NCBI GenBank assembly: GCA_030537615.1
Contig: JAUNVP010000013.1
Location: 1 to 64,000, forward strand
Direction: 5' to 3'
Source: Actinomycetaceae bacterium
GTDB lineage: Bacteria > Actinomycetota > Actinomycetes > Actinomycetales > Actinomycetaceae
DNA: 64,000 nt
A program made the translations under genes and the position numbers. The notes beneath the pieces were generated by a model. That model had not been told where the DNA came from, searched no databases, and saw nothing but the letters and a program-made list of their open reading frames with translations. This document shows positions 18,709 to 27,130 of this stretch, piece after piece. Every line of letters begins with the position of its first letter. Within the stretch, counting starts at the first letter, position 1.

Positions 18709-19971
18709 GTGAAGCGTCTTCCATTCACCGTCGTCACGAAACCTACCGGAGCTGCGTGCAACCTCGACTGTACGTACTGCTTCTTCCTGTCTAAGGAGCT
18801 CCTGTACGACCACGGTTCACAGATGATGAGTCCGGCGACGCTCGACACCTATATCCACGACTATCTCGCATCCCAACCGGATGGCCCCGTCACCTTGATC
18901 TGGCAAGGCGGTGAGCCAACGTTACGAGGTATCGATTTCTTTCGCGAAGCGGTTCGGCTAGCAAACCAATACCGGCGGCCTTCTCAGCAAGTCTCACACG
19001 CCATGCAAACAAACGGGACGCTTCTCAATGACGAATGGTGTGAGTTCCTTAAAACCGAGAACTTCCTCGTCGGTATTTCAATTGATGGCCCCGAGCATAT
19101 TCACGACGCATTTCGCGTCAACAAAGCTGGTCGCGGCACCTTCAAACAGGTGATTCGGGGCTGGAAGTACCTGCAACAGCACGGTGTTGATACAAATATT
19201 CTCTGCACTGTTCACGGGGCTAACGAGGACCACGGCGTGGAAGTGTACGAGTTCTTTACGCGCGAACTAGGAGCACAGTTTCTCCAGTTCATTCCCATTG
19301 TTGAACGTGTTCCCGAGCAATACTTAGCGCTCGCTGAGGAAGGGTGGAGAACCGACCGTAAACGTCGCTTGCTGTACAAGCAGGAAGGCCAAACGGTGAC
19401 TTCCCGTTCTGTGAGCCCCGACGGTTTTGGCGCGTTCTTGTCCGCCATCTTCGATCGTTGGATTCAAACTGATGTCGGTCGTGTGTTCGTGCAGCATTTC
19501 GACACGATGCTCGGTAATCTCTTTGGACAGCACGCTATCTGTGTTCACTCCCCCACCTGCGGCAACGCCCTCGCTATCGAGCACAACGGTGACGTGTACT
19601 CGTGTGATCACTACGTTGAACCCGACTATTTACTCGGCAACGTGACTCGCGGTGAGAGTTTTATCAACATGCTGACATCCCCGTTTCAGCGCGATTTTGG
19701 TAACTCCAAGTACACCGATCTTCCTACCAACTGCCAAACGTGTCCGGTGCTCAAGTATTGCTTCGGCGGTTGCCCCAAAGATCGATTCCTCGATGATGCC
19801 GATGGAGGGCACAACCTCAATTACCTGTGTGCCGGGTACTACCAGTTCTTCTCCCATGCGCAACCGGCAATGGTCGGCATGGGCAGACTGTTAAGGGCAG
19901 GTCGCGAGGCCCGCGAGATTATGAATCCCACGGTCGCCGACCGCGTTATTCCGAAGAAAAGGACGAGCTAA
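18709..19971 (+). CDS. Anaerobic sulfatase-maturing enzyme (radical SAM, SPASM domain)
   Basis: This oxygen-independent maturase converts the sulfatase active-site cysteine or serine to formylglycine. It has 420 aa. The radical-SAM cluster motif is C17-N-L-D-C21-T-Y-C24, the SAM-binding motif is WQGGEPTL, and the C-terminal SPASM cysteines occur in CVHSPTCG, YSCDHY and CQTCPVLKYC-FGGC. The N-terminus (TVVTKPTGAACNLDC) is typical of the anSME family. The start is GTG at 18709 with no clear Shine-Dalgarno site. The only sulfatase in the window is 13 kb away. Its last 13 codons lie within a 42-bp sequence repeated at 24963-25004. Confidence 0.92.
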   Translation: MKRLPFTVVTKPTGAACNLDCTYCFFLSKELLYDHGSQMMSPATLDTYIHDYLASQPDGPVTLIWQGGEPTLRGIDFFREAVRLANQYRRPSQQVSHAMQTNGTLLNDEWCEFLKTENFLVGISIDGPEHIHDAFRVNKAGRGTFKQVIRGWKYLQQHGVDTNILCTVHGANEDHGVEVYEFFTRELGAQFLQFIPIVERVPEQYLALAEEGWRTDRKRRLLYKQEGQTVTSRSVSPDGFGAFLSAIFDRWIQTDVGRVFVQHFDTMLGNLFGQHAICVHSPTCGNALAIEHNGDVYSCDHYVEPDYLLGNVTRGESFINMLTSPFQRDFGNSKYTDLPTNCQTCPVLKYCFGGCPKDRFLDDADGGHNLNYLCAGYYQFFSHAQPAMVGMGRLLRAGREAREIMNPTVADRVIPKKRTS

Positions 19972-19972
19972 C
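19931..19972 (+). repeat. 42-bp direct repeat, copy 1 (3' end of the maturase gene)
   Basis: Exactly identical to 24963-25004; the match ends at both flanks. It covers the last 13 codons and stop of the maturase gene, and ends with CTAAC, which is also the antisense of the fucosidase stop (TAG) and part of its last codon. With copy 2 it frames a block of about 5 kb. Confidence 0.97.
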
Positions 19973-21359
19973 TCAGCGCAGTACCCTCTAGGTGGATAAC
20001 AAACCCCCATGCCTCTGCCGAACCTCTGAGATTGAGGATTGAGCAACCGTCTCCTACGCTGATGTTACAGTCCCCCTCACCGAGCAGATGCGCTTGACGG
20101 ATCTCGCAATCGAGTTCGACGCGTGCATTCACGTCAGCATCTGTCAGAGGAATACCATACAGGTAGAAGTCCTCCTGTTTAGCTACGATATGCCACTCCA
20201 TCGAGTCGTCGAGGGGCTGGATGCGAGGAGGCTTTGCCAACCCGCGGGTCCCATAAATTCCCTCGCCGTTAACATCGAGCCAAGCACCAAGTTCGTCGAG
20301 TCCACGCGCAATATGCGTCGACATCGCGCCGTTTTCATCGGGCCCGAAACCAATGAGATAGTTGCCACCTCGCGCAACAATTCTCAAGAGATTTGCGATA
20401 ATTTCCGACGTCGGTTTCGCCGGATCGTCGATTTTCATCGAACACCACGATTTTGTCCAGGTCACGCACGCTTCCCACGGGTAATCCAAATACTCGGACG
20501 GAATCTGTTGCTCGGGCGTTCGATAGTCCTCGACAGAATCGTGTACTTCTCGATCAACGACGAGGATCCCCGGTTGCAGCTCTCGGGCACGGTCAGCAAG
20601 GCGCGGCATATCGATGTCTTCTTCCGGCGCTCGCACCCAGCCGGCATCGAGCCACAGCACATTCATAGGTCCATAATTGCTCAGAAGCTCATCAATCTGG
20701 TCGTGGGTGAACTCGACGAACCTCTTCCACTTTTTCGGGTGTTCGGCAATGTCGTAGTTACAGCGGCGGTCGCTCACTTTCCGAGCCAGATCCCAATAGC
20801 ACGGATGAGCCCAATCGGCTTTTGAAAAATAAACGCCCGTCTCTAGATCGTTATCTCGGCAGGCTTCGACAACTTCTCTCATAATGTCCCGACCGACAGG
20901 ACAGTCTTCAGCAGTCACTTTGAGGTTGGAAAACTGTGTGTCATACATAGCGAAACCATCGTGGTGTTTGGTGGTAAACACGACGTATTTCGCCCCTGCT
21001 CGTGCAATCCTCGCAGCCCAATCATCGGCGTTGAAAGCATCTGCCTTGAACGTATGGCGTCGCTCGTAATACCACCGATGGTACTGCGCATCCGTACCGT
21101 TGAAGTCGCTCGGCGGATCGGTGAAGGACCCCAGATGTTGTCGGTGTAATGACCAGGAGCCACCTTGACGAATAGAAGTGTAGAGACCCCAATGGATGAT
21201 GATGCCAATTTTTTGGTCCCGCCACCGTTCTAAGTTTTCACGCACCAGCGGGTCATCCGGCCAAGAATATCCCGGATCTATAGATCCTTCACCGGCACCA
21301 GCTGCTTCCAGTGCATCGGGCGTGAAATCCGGTTCCGTTCTATCAGTAGCATCACACAT
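19968..21359 (-). CDS. Intracellular alpha-L-fucosidase (GH29)
   Basis: The enzyme releases L-fucose from fucosylated glycans. It has 463 aa from ATG 21359, chosen because GGGAG lies 8 nt upstream; an ATG 18 nt further out has no ribosome site. GH29 features are KIGIIIHWGLYT, KYVVFTTKHHDGFAMYDT and NVLWLDAGW, whose aspartate is the expected nucleophile. No signal peptide is present, so substrate must be imported, presumably by the adjoining ABC system. Its stop codon overlaps the maturase stop and lies in the 42-bp repeat, so its extreme C-terminus may derive from target DNA. Confidence 0.9.
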   Translation of the reverse strand: MCDATDRTEPDFTPDALEAAGAGEGSIDPGYSWPDDPLVRENLERWRDQKIGIIIHWGLYTSIRQGGSWSLHRQHLGSFTDPPSDFNGTDAQYHRWYYERRHTFKADAFNADDWAARIARAGAKYVVFTTKHHDGFAMYDTQFSNLKVTAEDCPVGRDIMREVVEACRDNDLETGVYFSKADWAHPCYWDLARKVSDRRCNYDIAEHPKKWKRFVEFTHDQIDELLSNYGPMNVLWLDAGWVRAPEEDIDMPRLADRARELQPGILVVDREVHDSVEDYRTPEQQIPSEYLDYPWEACVTWTKSWCSMKIDDPAKPTSEIIANLLRIVARGGNYLIGFGPDENGAMSTHIARGLDELGAWLDVNGEGIYGTRGLAKPPRIQPLDDSMEWHIVAKQEDFYLYGIPLTDADVNARVELDCEIRQAHLLGEGDCNISVGDGCSILNLRGSAEAWGFVIHLEGTALS

Positions 21360-21404
21360 GGTGCCATCTCCCATCATCGTCGTTGCTTTACCGATCCACG
21401 AACG

Positions 21405-22316
21405 TTAGAACTTCAATCCGCCGTCCTCAATCCCCTTGAAGAAATACTTCTGAGAGAGGAAGAACAGCACGAGGATCGGTATGAGTGCTGTAATCGCACC
21501 AGCGAGAACCACGCGGTAGTCAGTTCCGAACGAGGACTGTAAGCGCGCTATCCCGATCATCATGGTCGACTTTGTATCCGACTGAACGATGAGGAGCGGC
21601 CACAGATAATCTTGCCACGCAAAAATGAAAGAGGTGAGGCCGACGATGGTCAGCGAGCCTTTAGTCTGCGGAAGCATAACTTTCCAAAACCGTTGCCATT
21701 CACTGGCACCATCAATATATGCCGCATCCTCGATTTCATCCGGAATACCCATGAATGCCGCGCGCATGAGAAGCAGGTGGAACGGGCCGAGCATTCCCGG
21801 CATCCACACGCCGATCAATGTGTCGTAGAAATTCATAGCCCGAACCTGCGCGTAAAGCGAAAGCATAATCGACTCGAAAGGGAAGATGAGCGCACTCATG
21901 ACAATGAGGAGAACGATTCCGCGGCCTCTCCATCCCTTTCTCGACAACATGTACCCACCTAACGACGCCAGCACAAGATGCGAAATAACGTTGAGAATGC
22001 AGACGATCAGGGAGTTCGATACGTATCTGACGATCTGTGTTTCGGCAAATAACGTGCTGAAGGCTTGGAGAGACCACTCTTTGGGAATGAGGGTTGCTTC
22101 CGGCCCGAACATGGGATCGGAGGGGGCTTTGAACGCGCCCAAGAGCGGGAGAATAATCGGCCCCACCAGCACTAAAAGGACTACAACCAAGTAGATGTAT
22201 CGCCGTACCAGTGCCCACCCTTTGAGGGTAGTTGGGATCTGCGGCTTATCGGCACGCCGACGTCGCCGCCACTCGCTCAAGCGAGGCGTACGAGGTTGCT
22301 CCACACTCACGCTCAC
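21405..22316 (-). CDS. Sugar ABC transporter permease (MalG/CUT1 type) of the fucosidase cassette
   Basis: This 303-aa permease has a basic cytoplasmic N-terminus (EWRRRRRADK), six membrane segments and an EAA loop (EIEDAAYIDGASEWQRFWKVMLPQ). The start is GTG at 22316, overlapping the upstream permease stop by 4 nt (GTGA). The fucosidase gene follows after 45 nt. As in the first importer, no ATPase gene accompanies it. Confidence 0.92.
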   Translation of the reverse strand: MSVSVEQPRTPRLSEWRRRRRADKPQIPTTLKGWALVRRYIYLVVVLLVLVGPIILPLLGAFKAPSDPMFGPEATLIPKEWSLQAFSTLFAETQIVRYVSNSLIVCILNVISHLVLASLGGYMLSRKGWRGRGIVLLIVMSALIFPFESIMLSLYAQVRAMNFYDTLIGVWMPGMLGPFHLLLMRAAFMGIPDEIEDAAYIDGASEWQRFWKVMLPQTKGSLTIVGLTSFIFAWQDYLWPLLIVQSDTKSTMMIGIARLQSSFGTDYRVVLAGAITALIPILVLFFLSQKYFFKGIEDGGLKF

Positions 22317-23242
22317 TGTTCTTCCGCCTTTCGATTAAGCCTCTGGGACGCGAGAATGAAACCAATCGTCATGAGGAACAAGAATACTGCCGCTGCCGAG
22401 CCCGCCCCGAGAGAACCGTAGGTTGGGTCGAGACCAATCTTGCGGATATACATCGTGAGTGTCTGTGAACGCCCACCGATACCACCCGTGCCGTTCGACA
22501 GCAGTTGGATTTCCGTGAAAATCTTTAAACAGCCGATAGTGACGAGCGTAGCTACAAGAAATACCATGACTTTGACGCCCGGAAGAGTCACAGAGAAAAA
22601 CTTGCGAATCGGCCCCGCTCCATCGACCGATGCCGCCTCGTACAGGGACTTGTCGATATTAGCGAGCGTCGCAAGATACATAATCATGTAGTAGGGCAAT
22701 CCCTGCCATAGAGTAATCAGCATGGCTGAGAGCAGGAGGAGCCAGCGTCCGGTCAAGAAGGAAATTGGTTCACCAGTGATATGGGCAGCTTGCAAAATGT
22801 TGTTGAGGACACCGTCATCCTTGAGGATGGCCTGCCAGGCTAACGAGATGACCACTAGCGAAGAAACCGCCGGTATGTAGTAGACCGAGCGAAAGAATCC
22901 AATGCCCGGGATGTGATCCCGGACTAACAGTGCGAGCAAAAGCGGCAAAAATGTCATAAGTGGTACGACGATAATCGCGTATACGATCGAGTTAAATACC
23001 GCGTTCCAGAAGTTGTGATCAATCAGTAGATCCGCATAGTTGCTGAAGCCAACGAAGTCACCTCGACCTGAAAGCGGATCCGCATTGGTCATTGAGAGGA
23101 AAAATGTATTGAGGAAAGGGAACAGATAGAACGTTCCCACGACAATTAATGGCAGAGCTACCCAGAGCCACGGCACCCACCATTTCCGAAAGCGCGCTGC
23201 ACCGTTCAGATTGACCGGTACTTTTTGCTTCGATTTCGCCAA
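22313..23242 (-). CDS. Sugar ABC transporter permease (MalF/CUT1 type) of the fucosidase cassette
   Basis: This 309-aa permease has an EAA loop (SLYEAASVDGAGPIRKFFSVTLPG). The start is an unusual TTG at 23242, supported by AAGGAG at 9-nt spacing. A very strong stem-loop (23281-23317) separates it from the binding-protein gene. Fucosyl-oligosaccharide import is inferred from the fucosidase in the same operon. Confidence 0.92.
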   Translation of the reverse strand: MAKSKQKVPVNLNGAARFRKWWVPWLWVALPLIVVGTFYLFPFLNTFFLSMTNADPLSGRGDFVGFSNYADLLIDHNFWNAVFNSIVYAIIVVPLMTFLPLLLALLVRDHIPGIGFFRSVYYIPAVSSLVVISLAWQAILKDDGVLNNILQAAHITGEPISFLTGRWLLLLSAMLITLWQGLPYYMIMYLATLANIDKSLYEAASVDGAGPIRKFFSVTLPGVKVMVFLVATLVTIGCLKIFTEIQLLSNGTGGIGGRSQTLTMYIRKIGLDPTYGSLGAGSAAAVFLFLMTIGFILASQRLNRKAEEQ

Positions 23243-23280
23243 CGCACAACTCCTTCGTTCGTTGCGTTCTTGAGAACAAT

Positions 23281-23317
23281 GTCGTGCGGTTCAGGGTGTC
23301 CCCCTGAACCGCACGAC
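23281..23317 (-). promoter_or_regulatory. Intercistronic stem-loop after the second binding-protein gene
   Basis: A perfect 16-bp stem (23281-23296 with 23302-23317) with a 5-nt loop starts 7 nt after the binding-protein stop codon. It occupies the same position as the hairpin at 10257-10290 in the other importer operon and probably skews expression towards the binding protein. Confidence 0.75.
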
Positions 23318-23323
23318 TGATCT

Positions 23324-24733
23324 TTACTTCTTGTTGAGAGTATCCAGCATCGAATTCATCTCAGTCTGGGCTGCGTCTAATGCATCTTGCGGATCAAGAT
23401 CGCCAACAATCGCCTGGTTGACGTTATCCAACAGCACGCCCGACACCTGTCCTGTGACGTAGAACATCGGTCCAAAAGCTTCAGATTTAGCAGCCTGTTC
23501 TAACGCCAGACGACGTGCGTCGGCAAATGCATCGTCACCCTCGACGCTCGCCAGCTTGGGATCCTGAAGAGCCTTCGCTCCGAGGGGAATCGCGACAGCA
23601 GTTTCGGTATCAATACCGTAGTTTGCCCACGCCGCTCCCTGCTCGTCCGAGGTGATGAAACGCGCGAACTCGATCGCCAATGGGGCATTCGGAGTAGTCA
23701 CGGATACTGCGATGAATTGGCCATTAAATAGGGGGGCAATACCGGCATTGAGCGCTTCTGGTCCCACGCCGGTCTCCTCGTATACATCGCCTGCGTTCTT
23801 GGCAACATTTCGCAGGAACGACGGGTTCGGAGATCCGAAAGCTAGGTTACCGGCACCGTATGCCTTGGACATATCAAGGTCACCAGTGATTGAGTCCTTT
23901 GGAATTGCGCCTTTTTCATAGAGGGCAGCCATTTCCTCTACCCACTTTTTGGCCTGCGGATCTGCTGCGAAGGTGAACTCTGTATAGTCGTCGTTCATAA
24001 CATTGACCCCAAATGCCCGCCATTGAGCCAGCAAATACCACGTGGTGTTTCCATACACGGCGTAGTCTCCGCTACCCGAATCTGCGATCTTATGAGCGAA
24101 CTCGAAGTATTCGTCCATCGTTGCCGGAGGCTTCTCTGGATCGAGACCCGCCCGCTCGAATACGCTCTTGTTGTAAGTCGTGATGAAGGGTCCGTAATAC
24201 CACGGCAATGCTGTATGCGCGTCGTTAGCCCCAAATGCCACTGTCTCCCATACGCCCGGCACGAAGTGCTCCCCAATCCCAGGAGCCTTCGTATCGAAGT
24301 CGAGAAGCAGATTGGCCCGTGACAATGCGAGGATAGTCGCAGAAGGAACATTGATGACATCGGCCATCGAGCAGTTCCCCGCTTGTGTCACCATAATGGT
24401 GTCGAAATCCTCTGATCCCCCCTGGTCGGTCCAGTTAATCGTAGTTCCTGGATGGGCCTCTTCGAACTCTTTAATCTTGGCTTCAAAGAACTCTGAGAAC
24501 GTTCCTTTTAGCCCCTGCGTCATGAAAGTGATTTCGCCCTCGACTTCACTCGTATCGATGACATCACCGTCAACGTTACGATCCGGGATTTCACAGTTCA
24601 CATTCGGCCGCGGAATGGCACCATCGTCAACTGGAGTATCAGCGTCATTACTATTCGTTGTCCCTCCCATGCAACCGGCGAGCAACAGCGAGAGAGCTGC
24701 TGTGCTTGCTAGGAGAACTCTAGACTTTCCCAT
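23324..24733 (-). CDS. Sugar ABC transporter substrate-binding lipoprotein of the fucosidase cassette
   Basis: This 469-aa extracytoplasmic binding protein has a lipoprotein signal peptide ending in LLAGC (Cys21), then an acidic linker and a family-1 solute-binding fold. It is the first gene of the four-gene run binding protein, permease, permease, fucosidase. Substrate specificity cannot be read from sequence. Fucosyl-oligosaccharides are likely from the context. A LacI-type operator lies upstream. Confidence 0.9.
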   Translation of the reverse strand: MGKSRVLLASTAALSLLLAGCMGGTTNSNDADTPVDDGAIPRPNVNCEIPDRNVDGDVIDTSEVEGEITFMTQGLKGTFSEFFEAKIKEFEEAHPGTTINWTDQGGSEDFDTIMVTQAGNCSMADVINVPSATILALSRANLLLDFDTKAPGIGEHFVPGVWETVAFGANDAHTALPWYYGPFITTYNKSVFERAGLDPEKPPATMDEYFEFAHKIADSGSGDYAVYGNTTWYLLAQWRAFGVNVMNDDYTEFTFAADPQAKKWVEEMAALYEKGAIPKDSITGDLDMSKAYGAGNLAFGSPNPSFLRNVAKNAGDVYEETGVGPEALNAGIAPLFNGQFIAVSVTTPNAPLAIEFARFITSDEQGAAWANYGIDTETAVAIPLGAKALQDPKLASVEGDDAFADARRLALEQAAKSEAFGPMFYVTGQVSGVLLDNVNQAIVGDLDPQDALDAAQTEMNSMLDTLNKK

Positions 24734-24817
24734 TATCTACCTCCGTTGGTGGGGAGTCCATACACCCGTCCAATCATCCGGTCGTCGATGATCAGCGCAG
24801 TGTCTATGTCCTTGCAA

Positions 24818-24851
24818 TGTTAGCGCTCTCATTTCTTAAGCGCAAGCTTAA
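24818..24851 (-). promoter_or_regulatory. LacI-type operator and adjacent inverted repeat upstream of the fucosidase cassette
   Basis: TGTTAGCGCTCTCA (24818-24831) fits the LacI-family half-site pattern TGnnAGCGCTnnCA. A perfect TTAAGC-GCAA-GCTTAA repeat follows at 24836-24851. The rest of 24734-24962 is AT-rich and contains no gene. No LacI-family gene is present in the window. Confidence 0.55.
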
Positions 24852-24962
24852 AACCCCATAAACCAAAGCTTTTTCACGAACACAAGGTAAAAGAAAGCAT
24901 AGAAATAGGTACGCTAACACCGAGAGATCAAGCCAGACAATCACGTATGAATGTGGATGTCG

Positions 24963-25004
24963 CGGTCGCCGACCGCGTTATTCCGAAGAAAAGGACGAGC
25001 TAAC
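24963..25004 (+). repeat. 42-bp direct repeat, copy 2
   Basis: Identical to 19931-19972. It holds an orphan copy of the last 13 codons and stop of the sulfatase-maturase gene, and its final CTAAC supplies the stop codon (TAG, antisense) of the gene 25000-26196. No longer homology extends on either side. Confidence 0.97.
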
Positions 25005-26196
25005 GCCCTCTATTCGCATCACGCTCAGCATGGCGTTCAGCACGCAGACCAAGATACTTCGCCAGCGACACCTCAGCAACCGAGTCAATGAGCATCATCG
25101 TGCCAAGTACTGCACCCGCCTTAGCCCAAGTCGAGTTACGCTTGCGACCGCGTATTGCGTTCACGATGAGTGTTGCTCCAATCGATGCTTCGACTGAGGC
25201 AGCGACCCGCACAATCCACGGTCGCTCAACTGCAACCTTATGGTACGTCTCCCACAGCTTTGACCCAGTACTTTCCGGCTCAGTGAGCATCTTGTCAACG
25301 CTGCGGCCGATGGCATTGGCAATACCCCGGGCATCATTGAACTCGATTCCCGGTATATCGGTGATTTCAATGCGACCGTTCAGGACATCCGCAATCGAGG
25401 ACGGCAAGCCGAGCGCACGAACAAAGGCCTCAACCGCACGAGTTCCTTCCAATTGAGCCGAGTTCTCAGCCGCAGTGACATCTGCGCCGGGGATTGCCTC
25501 AGCGATTTCACGTAAATCGGTCCTCGCTCCGACGAGCTCTTCGGCAATCCGAGCTACCGTGTCACCGGTGTGCCCACCCGCCAAGGTTCGTGTCGACATG
25601 CCCCAGTTAAACATTGTCATCGTTTCTGGATCATCGTCGACAGCAAGGAGGGCTTTGAATTCTCCGTTGCTTCGCGCGAGCAAGACCATCGGGTAATCAC
25701 CGACGAGAACAGGTGTATCGTCGCCTTCCATCTCGTAAATCAATGCTCGCCAATCGGTATTGATTTCTTTGAGTGCGATGTCTATGTCTTCAAGAGCGGC
25801 GAGTAGCGGGACCGACGAGGCCGGCGTCGTCGAGAGCTCAACGACTGTTGTTCGAGAATCTCCCAGTTCGATATCGGATTCCAAGTCAGCGTCTTCAGGA
25901 AGCGCATCAGCACTCACATCGCCGACCATCACTTCAGCCTCAAACTTCGACGCAACATCGAGAGCGAAGTCTTCGAATTCAGTCGAGGCCGCAATCTCAC
26001 CGGCGTCGTTGACGGTTGCTAACTTCCGATCGTGCGCGACCAGGGTGAGGCCAATGAGATTCGGGGTGCGCTCATACCAGTCCATAGCGGCAATTACACC
26101 CGTGGAATTGATGAATTCTGCGACGGACTTGGGATCGAGATGTTCGGCAATGATAACGCCTTCGACTCTGTCCCACCGCTGTACGATCTCCACCAT
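25000..26196 (-). CDS. Hypothetical protein, 398 aa
   Basis: No family is recognised. The start is ATG at 26196. The N-terminal half is acidic (many Asp/Glu, residues about 85-130). The C-terminal third has Arg-rich segments, a hydrophobic stretch (about 345-375, AKAGAVLGTMMLIDSVAEV), and a charged tail. Its stop codon lies in repeat copy 2. Before the fucosidase cassette arrived, this gene was probably convergent with the maturase gene, with overlapping stops. Confidence 0.7.
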   Translation of the reverse strand: MVEIVQRWDRVEGVIIAEHLDPKSVAEFINSTGVIAAMDWYERTPNLIGLTLVAHDRKLATVNDAGEIAASTEFEDFALDVASKFEAEVMVGDVSADALPEDADLESDIELGDSRTTVVELSTTPASSVPLLAALEDIDIALKEINTDWRALIYEMEGDDTPVLVGDYPMVLLARSNGEFKALLAVDDDPETMTMFNWGMSTRTLAGGHTGDTVARIAEELVGARTDLREIAEAIPGADVTAAENSAQLEGTRAVEAFVRALGLPSSIADVLNGRIEITDIPGIEFNDARGIANAIGRSVDKMLTEPESTGSKLWETYHKVAVERPWIVRVAASVEASIGATLIVNAIRGRKRNSTWAKAGAVLGTMMLIDSVAEVSLAKYLGLRAERHAERDANRGR

Positions 26197-26276
26197 GAGC
26201 TTCTCCTTACGTTGTTACTTCCATCTCACCATGAAATGACACAAAAGTCGCTACGGATCACCACGATACTTTACGC

Positions 26277-27056
26277 TCAGGCGAGAACTTGGTACGCCAC
26301 GGTACTTGCCGTCGCCACCGCAACGATCCCGAGTAACGTCGCAAAGATCAGAGTGAGTTGATAGGTACGCGCTTTATTCGACAGCGGACCTCCGATAATT
26401 CCGCCGGCCATCGATCCGAACATAAACCCGAGAACAATGACCCAATCGACATCGATGGGTTGTCCGTAGCGTGACAACAAGCCTGTAGCTGAGGCCATGA
26501 TCATAATGAGTAATGATGTCCCGGTTGCTTCACGCATAGCGAAGGCGAGGACAACCGTCAGGACCGGTACGACCATAAAGCCGCCGCCTACACCGAAAAA
26601 GCCGGTAAGGAACCCGGTCCCCAGGGCTGCAACGATGATTGCAATCATGCCGCGTGGGCGACGCACTGGCAGATCGCCATCATCGCGTTTGTCTTTTAGT
26701 CCTTCACGGAGCATGACGACGCTCATGATCGCGAGCATCGCGGCGAATGATCCCATGAGGACATGTCCGTCCACAAAAGCCGATAGACGGGCTCCGACAA
26801 ATGAGCCAATGACAGAAATTGATCCGAATACTAAACCCTCGCGGAAACGAACCTGATTTCGCCGAATCTTTGGTGGGAGTGCAGTCAAAGCAGTAGCCAG
26901 AACGATAACGAGGGATCCTGTGGCAGCCGCATGAGGTGATTGATGGAGTAAGTACGCGAGTGCTGGCACCGCGAGAATTCCGCCGCCTGCACCAAGCGCG
27001 CCGACTACGATACCGACACCGACACCGATGATGACTGCCATAGCAATATCAATCAT
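26277..27056 (-). CDS. TauE/SafE (TSUP) family membrane exporter
   Basis: This 259-aa protein has about eight transmembrane segments and the Gly-rich repeats of the sulfite-exporter TauE/SafE family (GALGAGGGILAVPAL and GFFGVGGGFMVVPVL, one in each half). Family members export sulfite, sulfoacetate or other organosulfur anions. Sulfatase activity in the same region makes export of a sulfur product possible, but nothing in the sequence fixes the substrate. Confidence 0.85.
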   Translation of the reverse strand: MIDIAMAVIIGVGVGIVVGALGAGGGILAVPALAYLLHQSPHAAATGSLVIVLATALTALPPKIRRNQVRFREGLVFGSISVIGSFVGARLSAFVDGHVLMGSFAAMLAIMSVVMLREGLKDKRDDGDLPVRRPRGMIAIIVAALGTGFLTGFFGVGGGFMVVPVLTVVLAFAMREATGTSLLIMIMASATGLLSRYGQPIDVDWVIVLGFMFGSMAGGIIGGPLSNKARTYQLTLIFATLLGIVAVATASTVAYQVLA

Positions 27057-27080
27057 TGGCTTATCCCCTCACATACGAAT

Positions 27081-27112
27081 CGCTGCCCCTCACCCAGAGA
27101 TGAGGGGCAGCG
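27081..27112 (-). terminator. Hairpin downstream of fbaA
   Basis: A perfect 12-bp stem (27081-27092 with 27101-27112) with an 8-nt loop lies between fbaA and the TauE-type gene on the minus strand. There is no strong T-run. Confidence 0.7.
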
Positions 27113-27130
27113 AAACATGGATCGAAAAGT

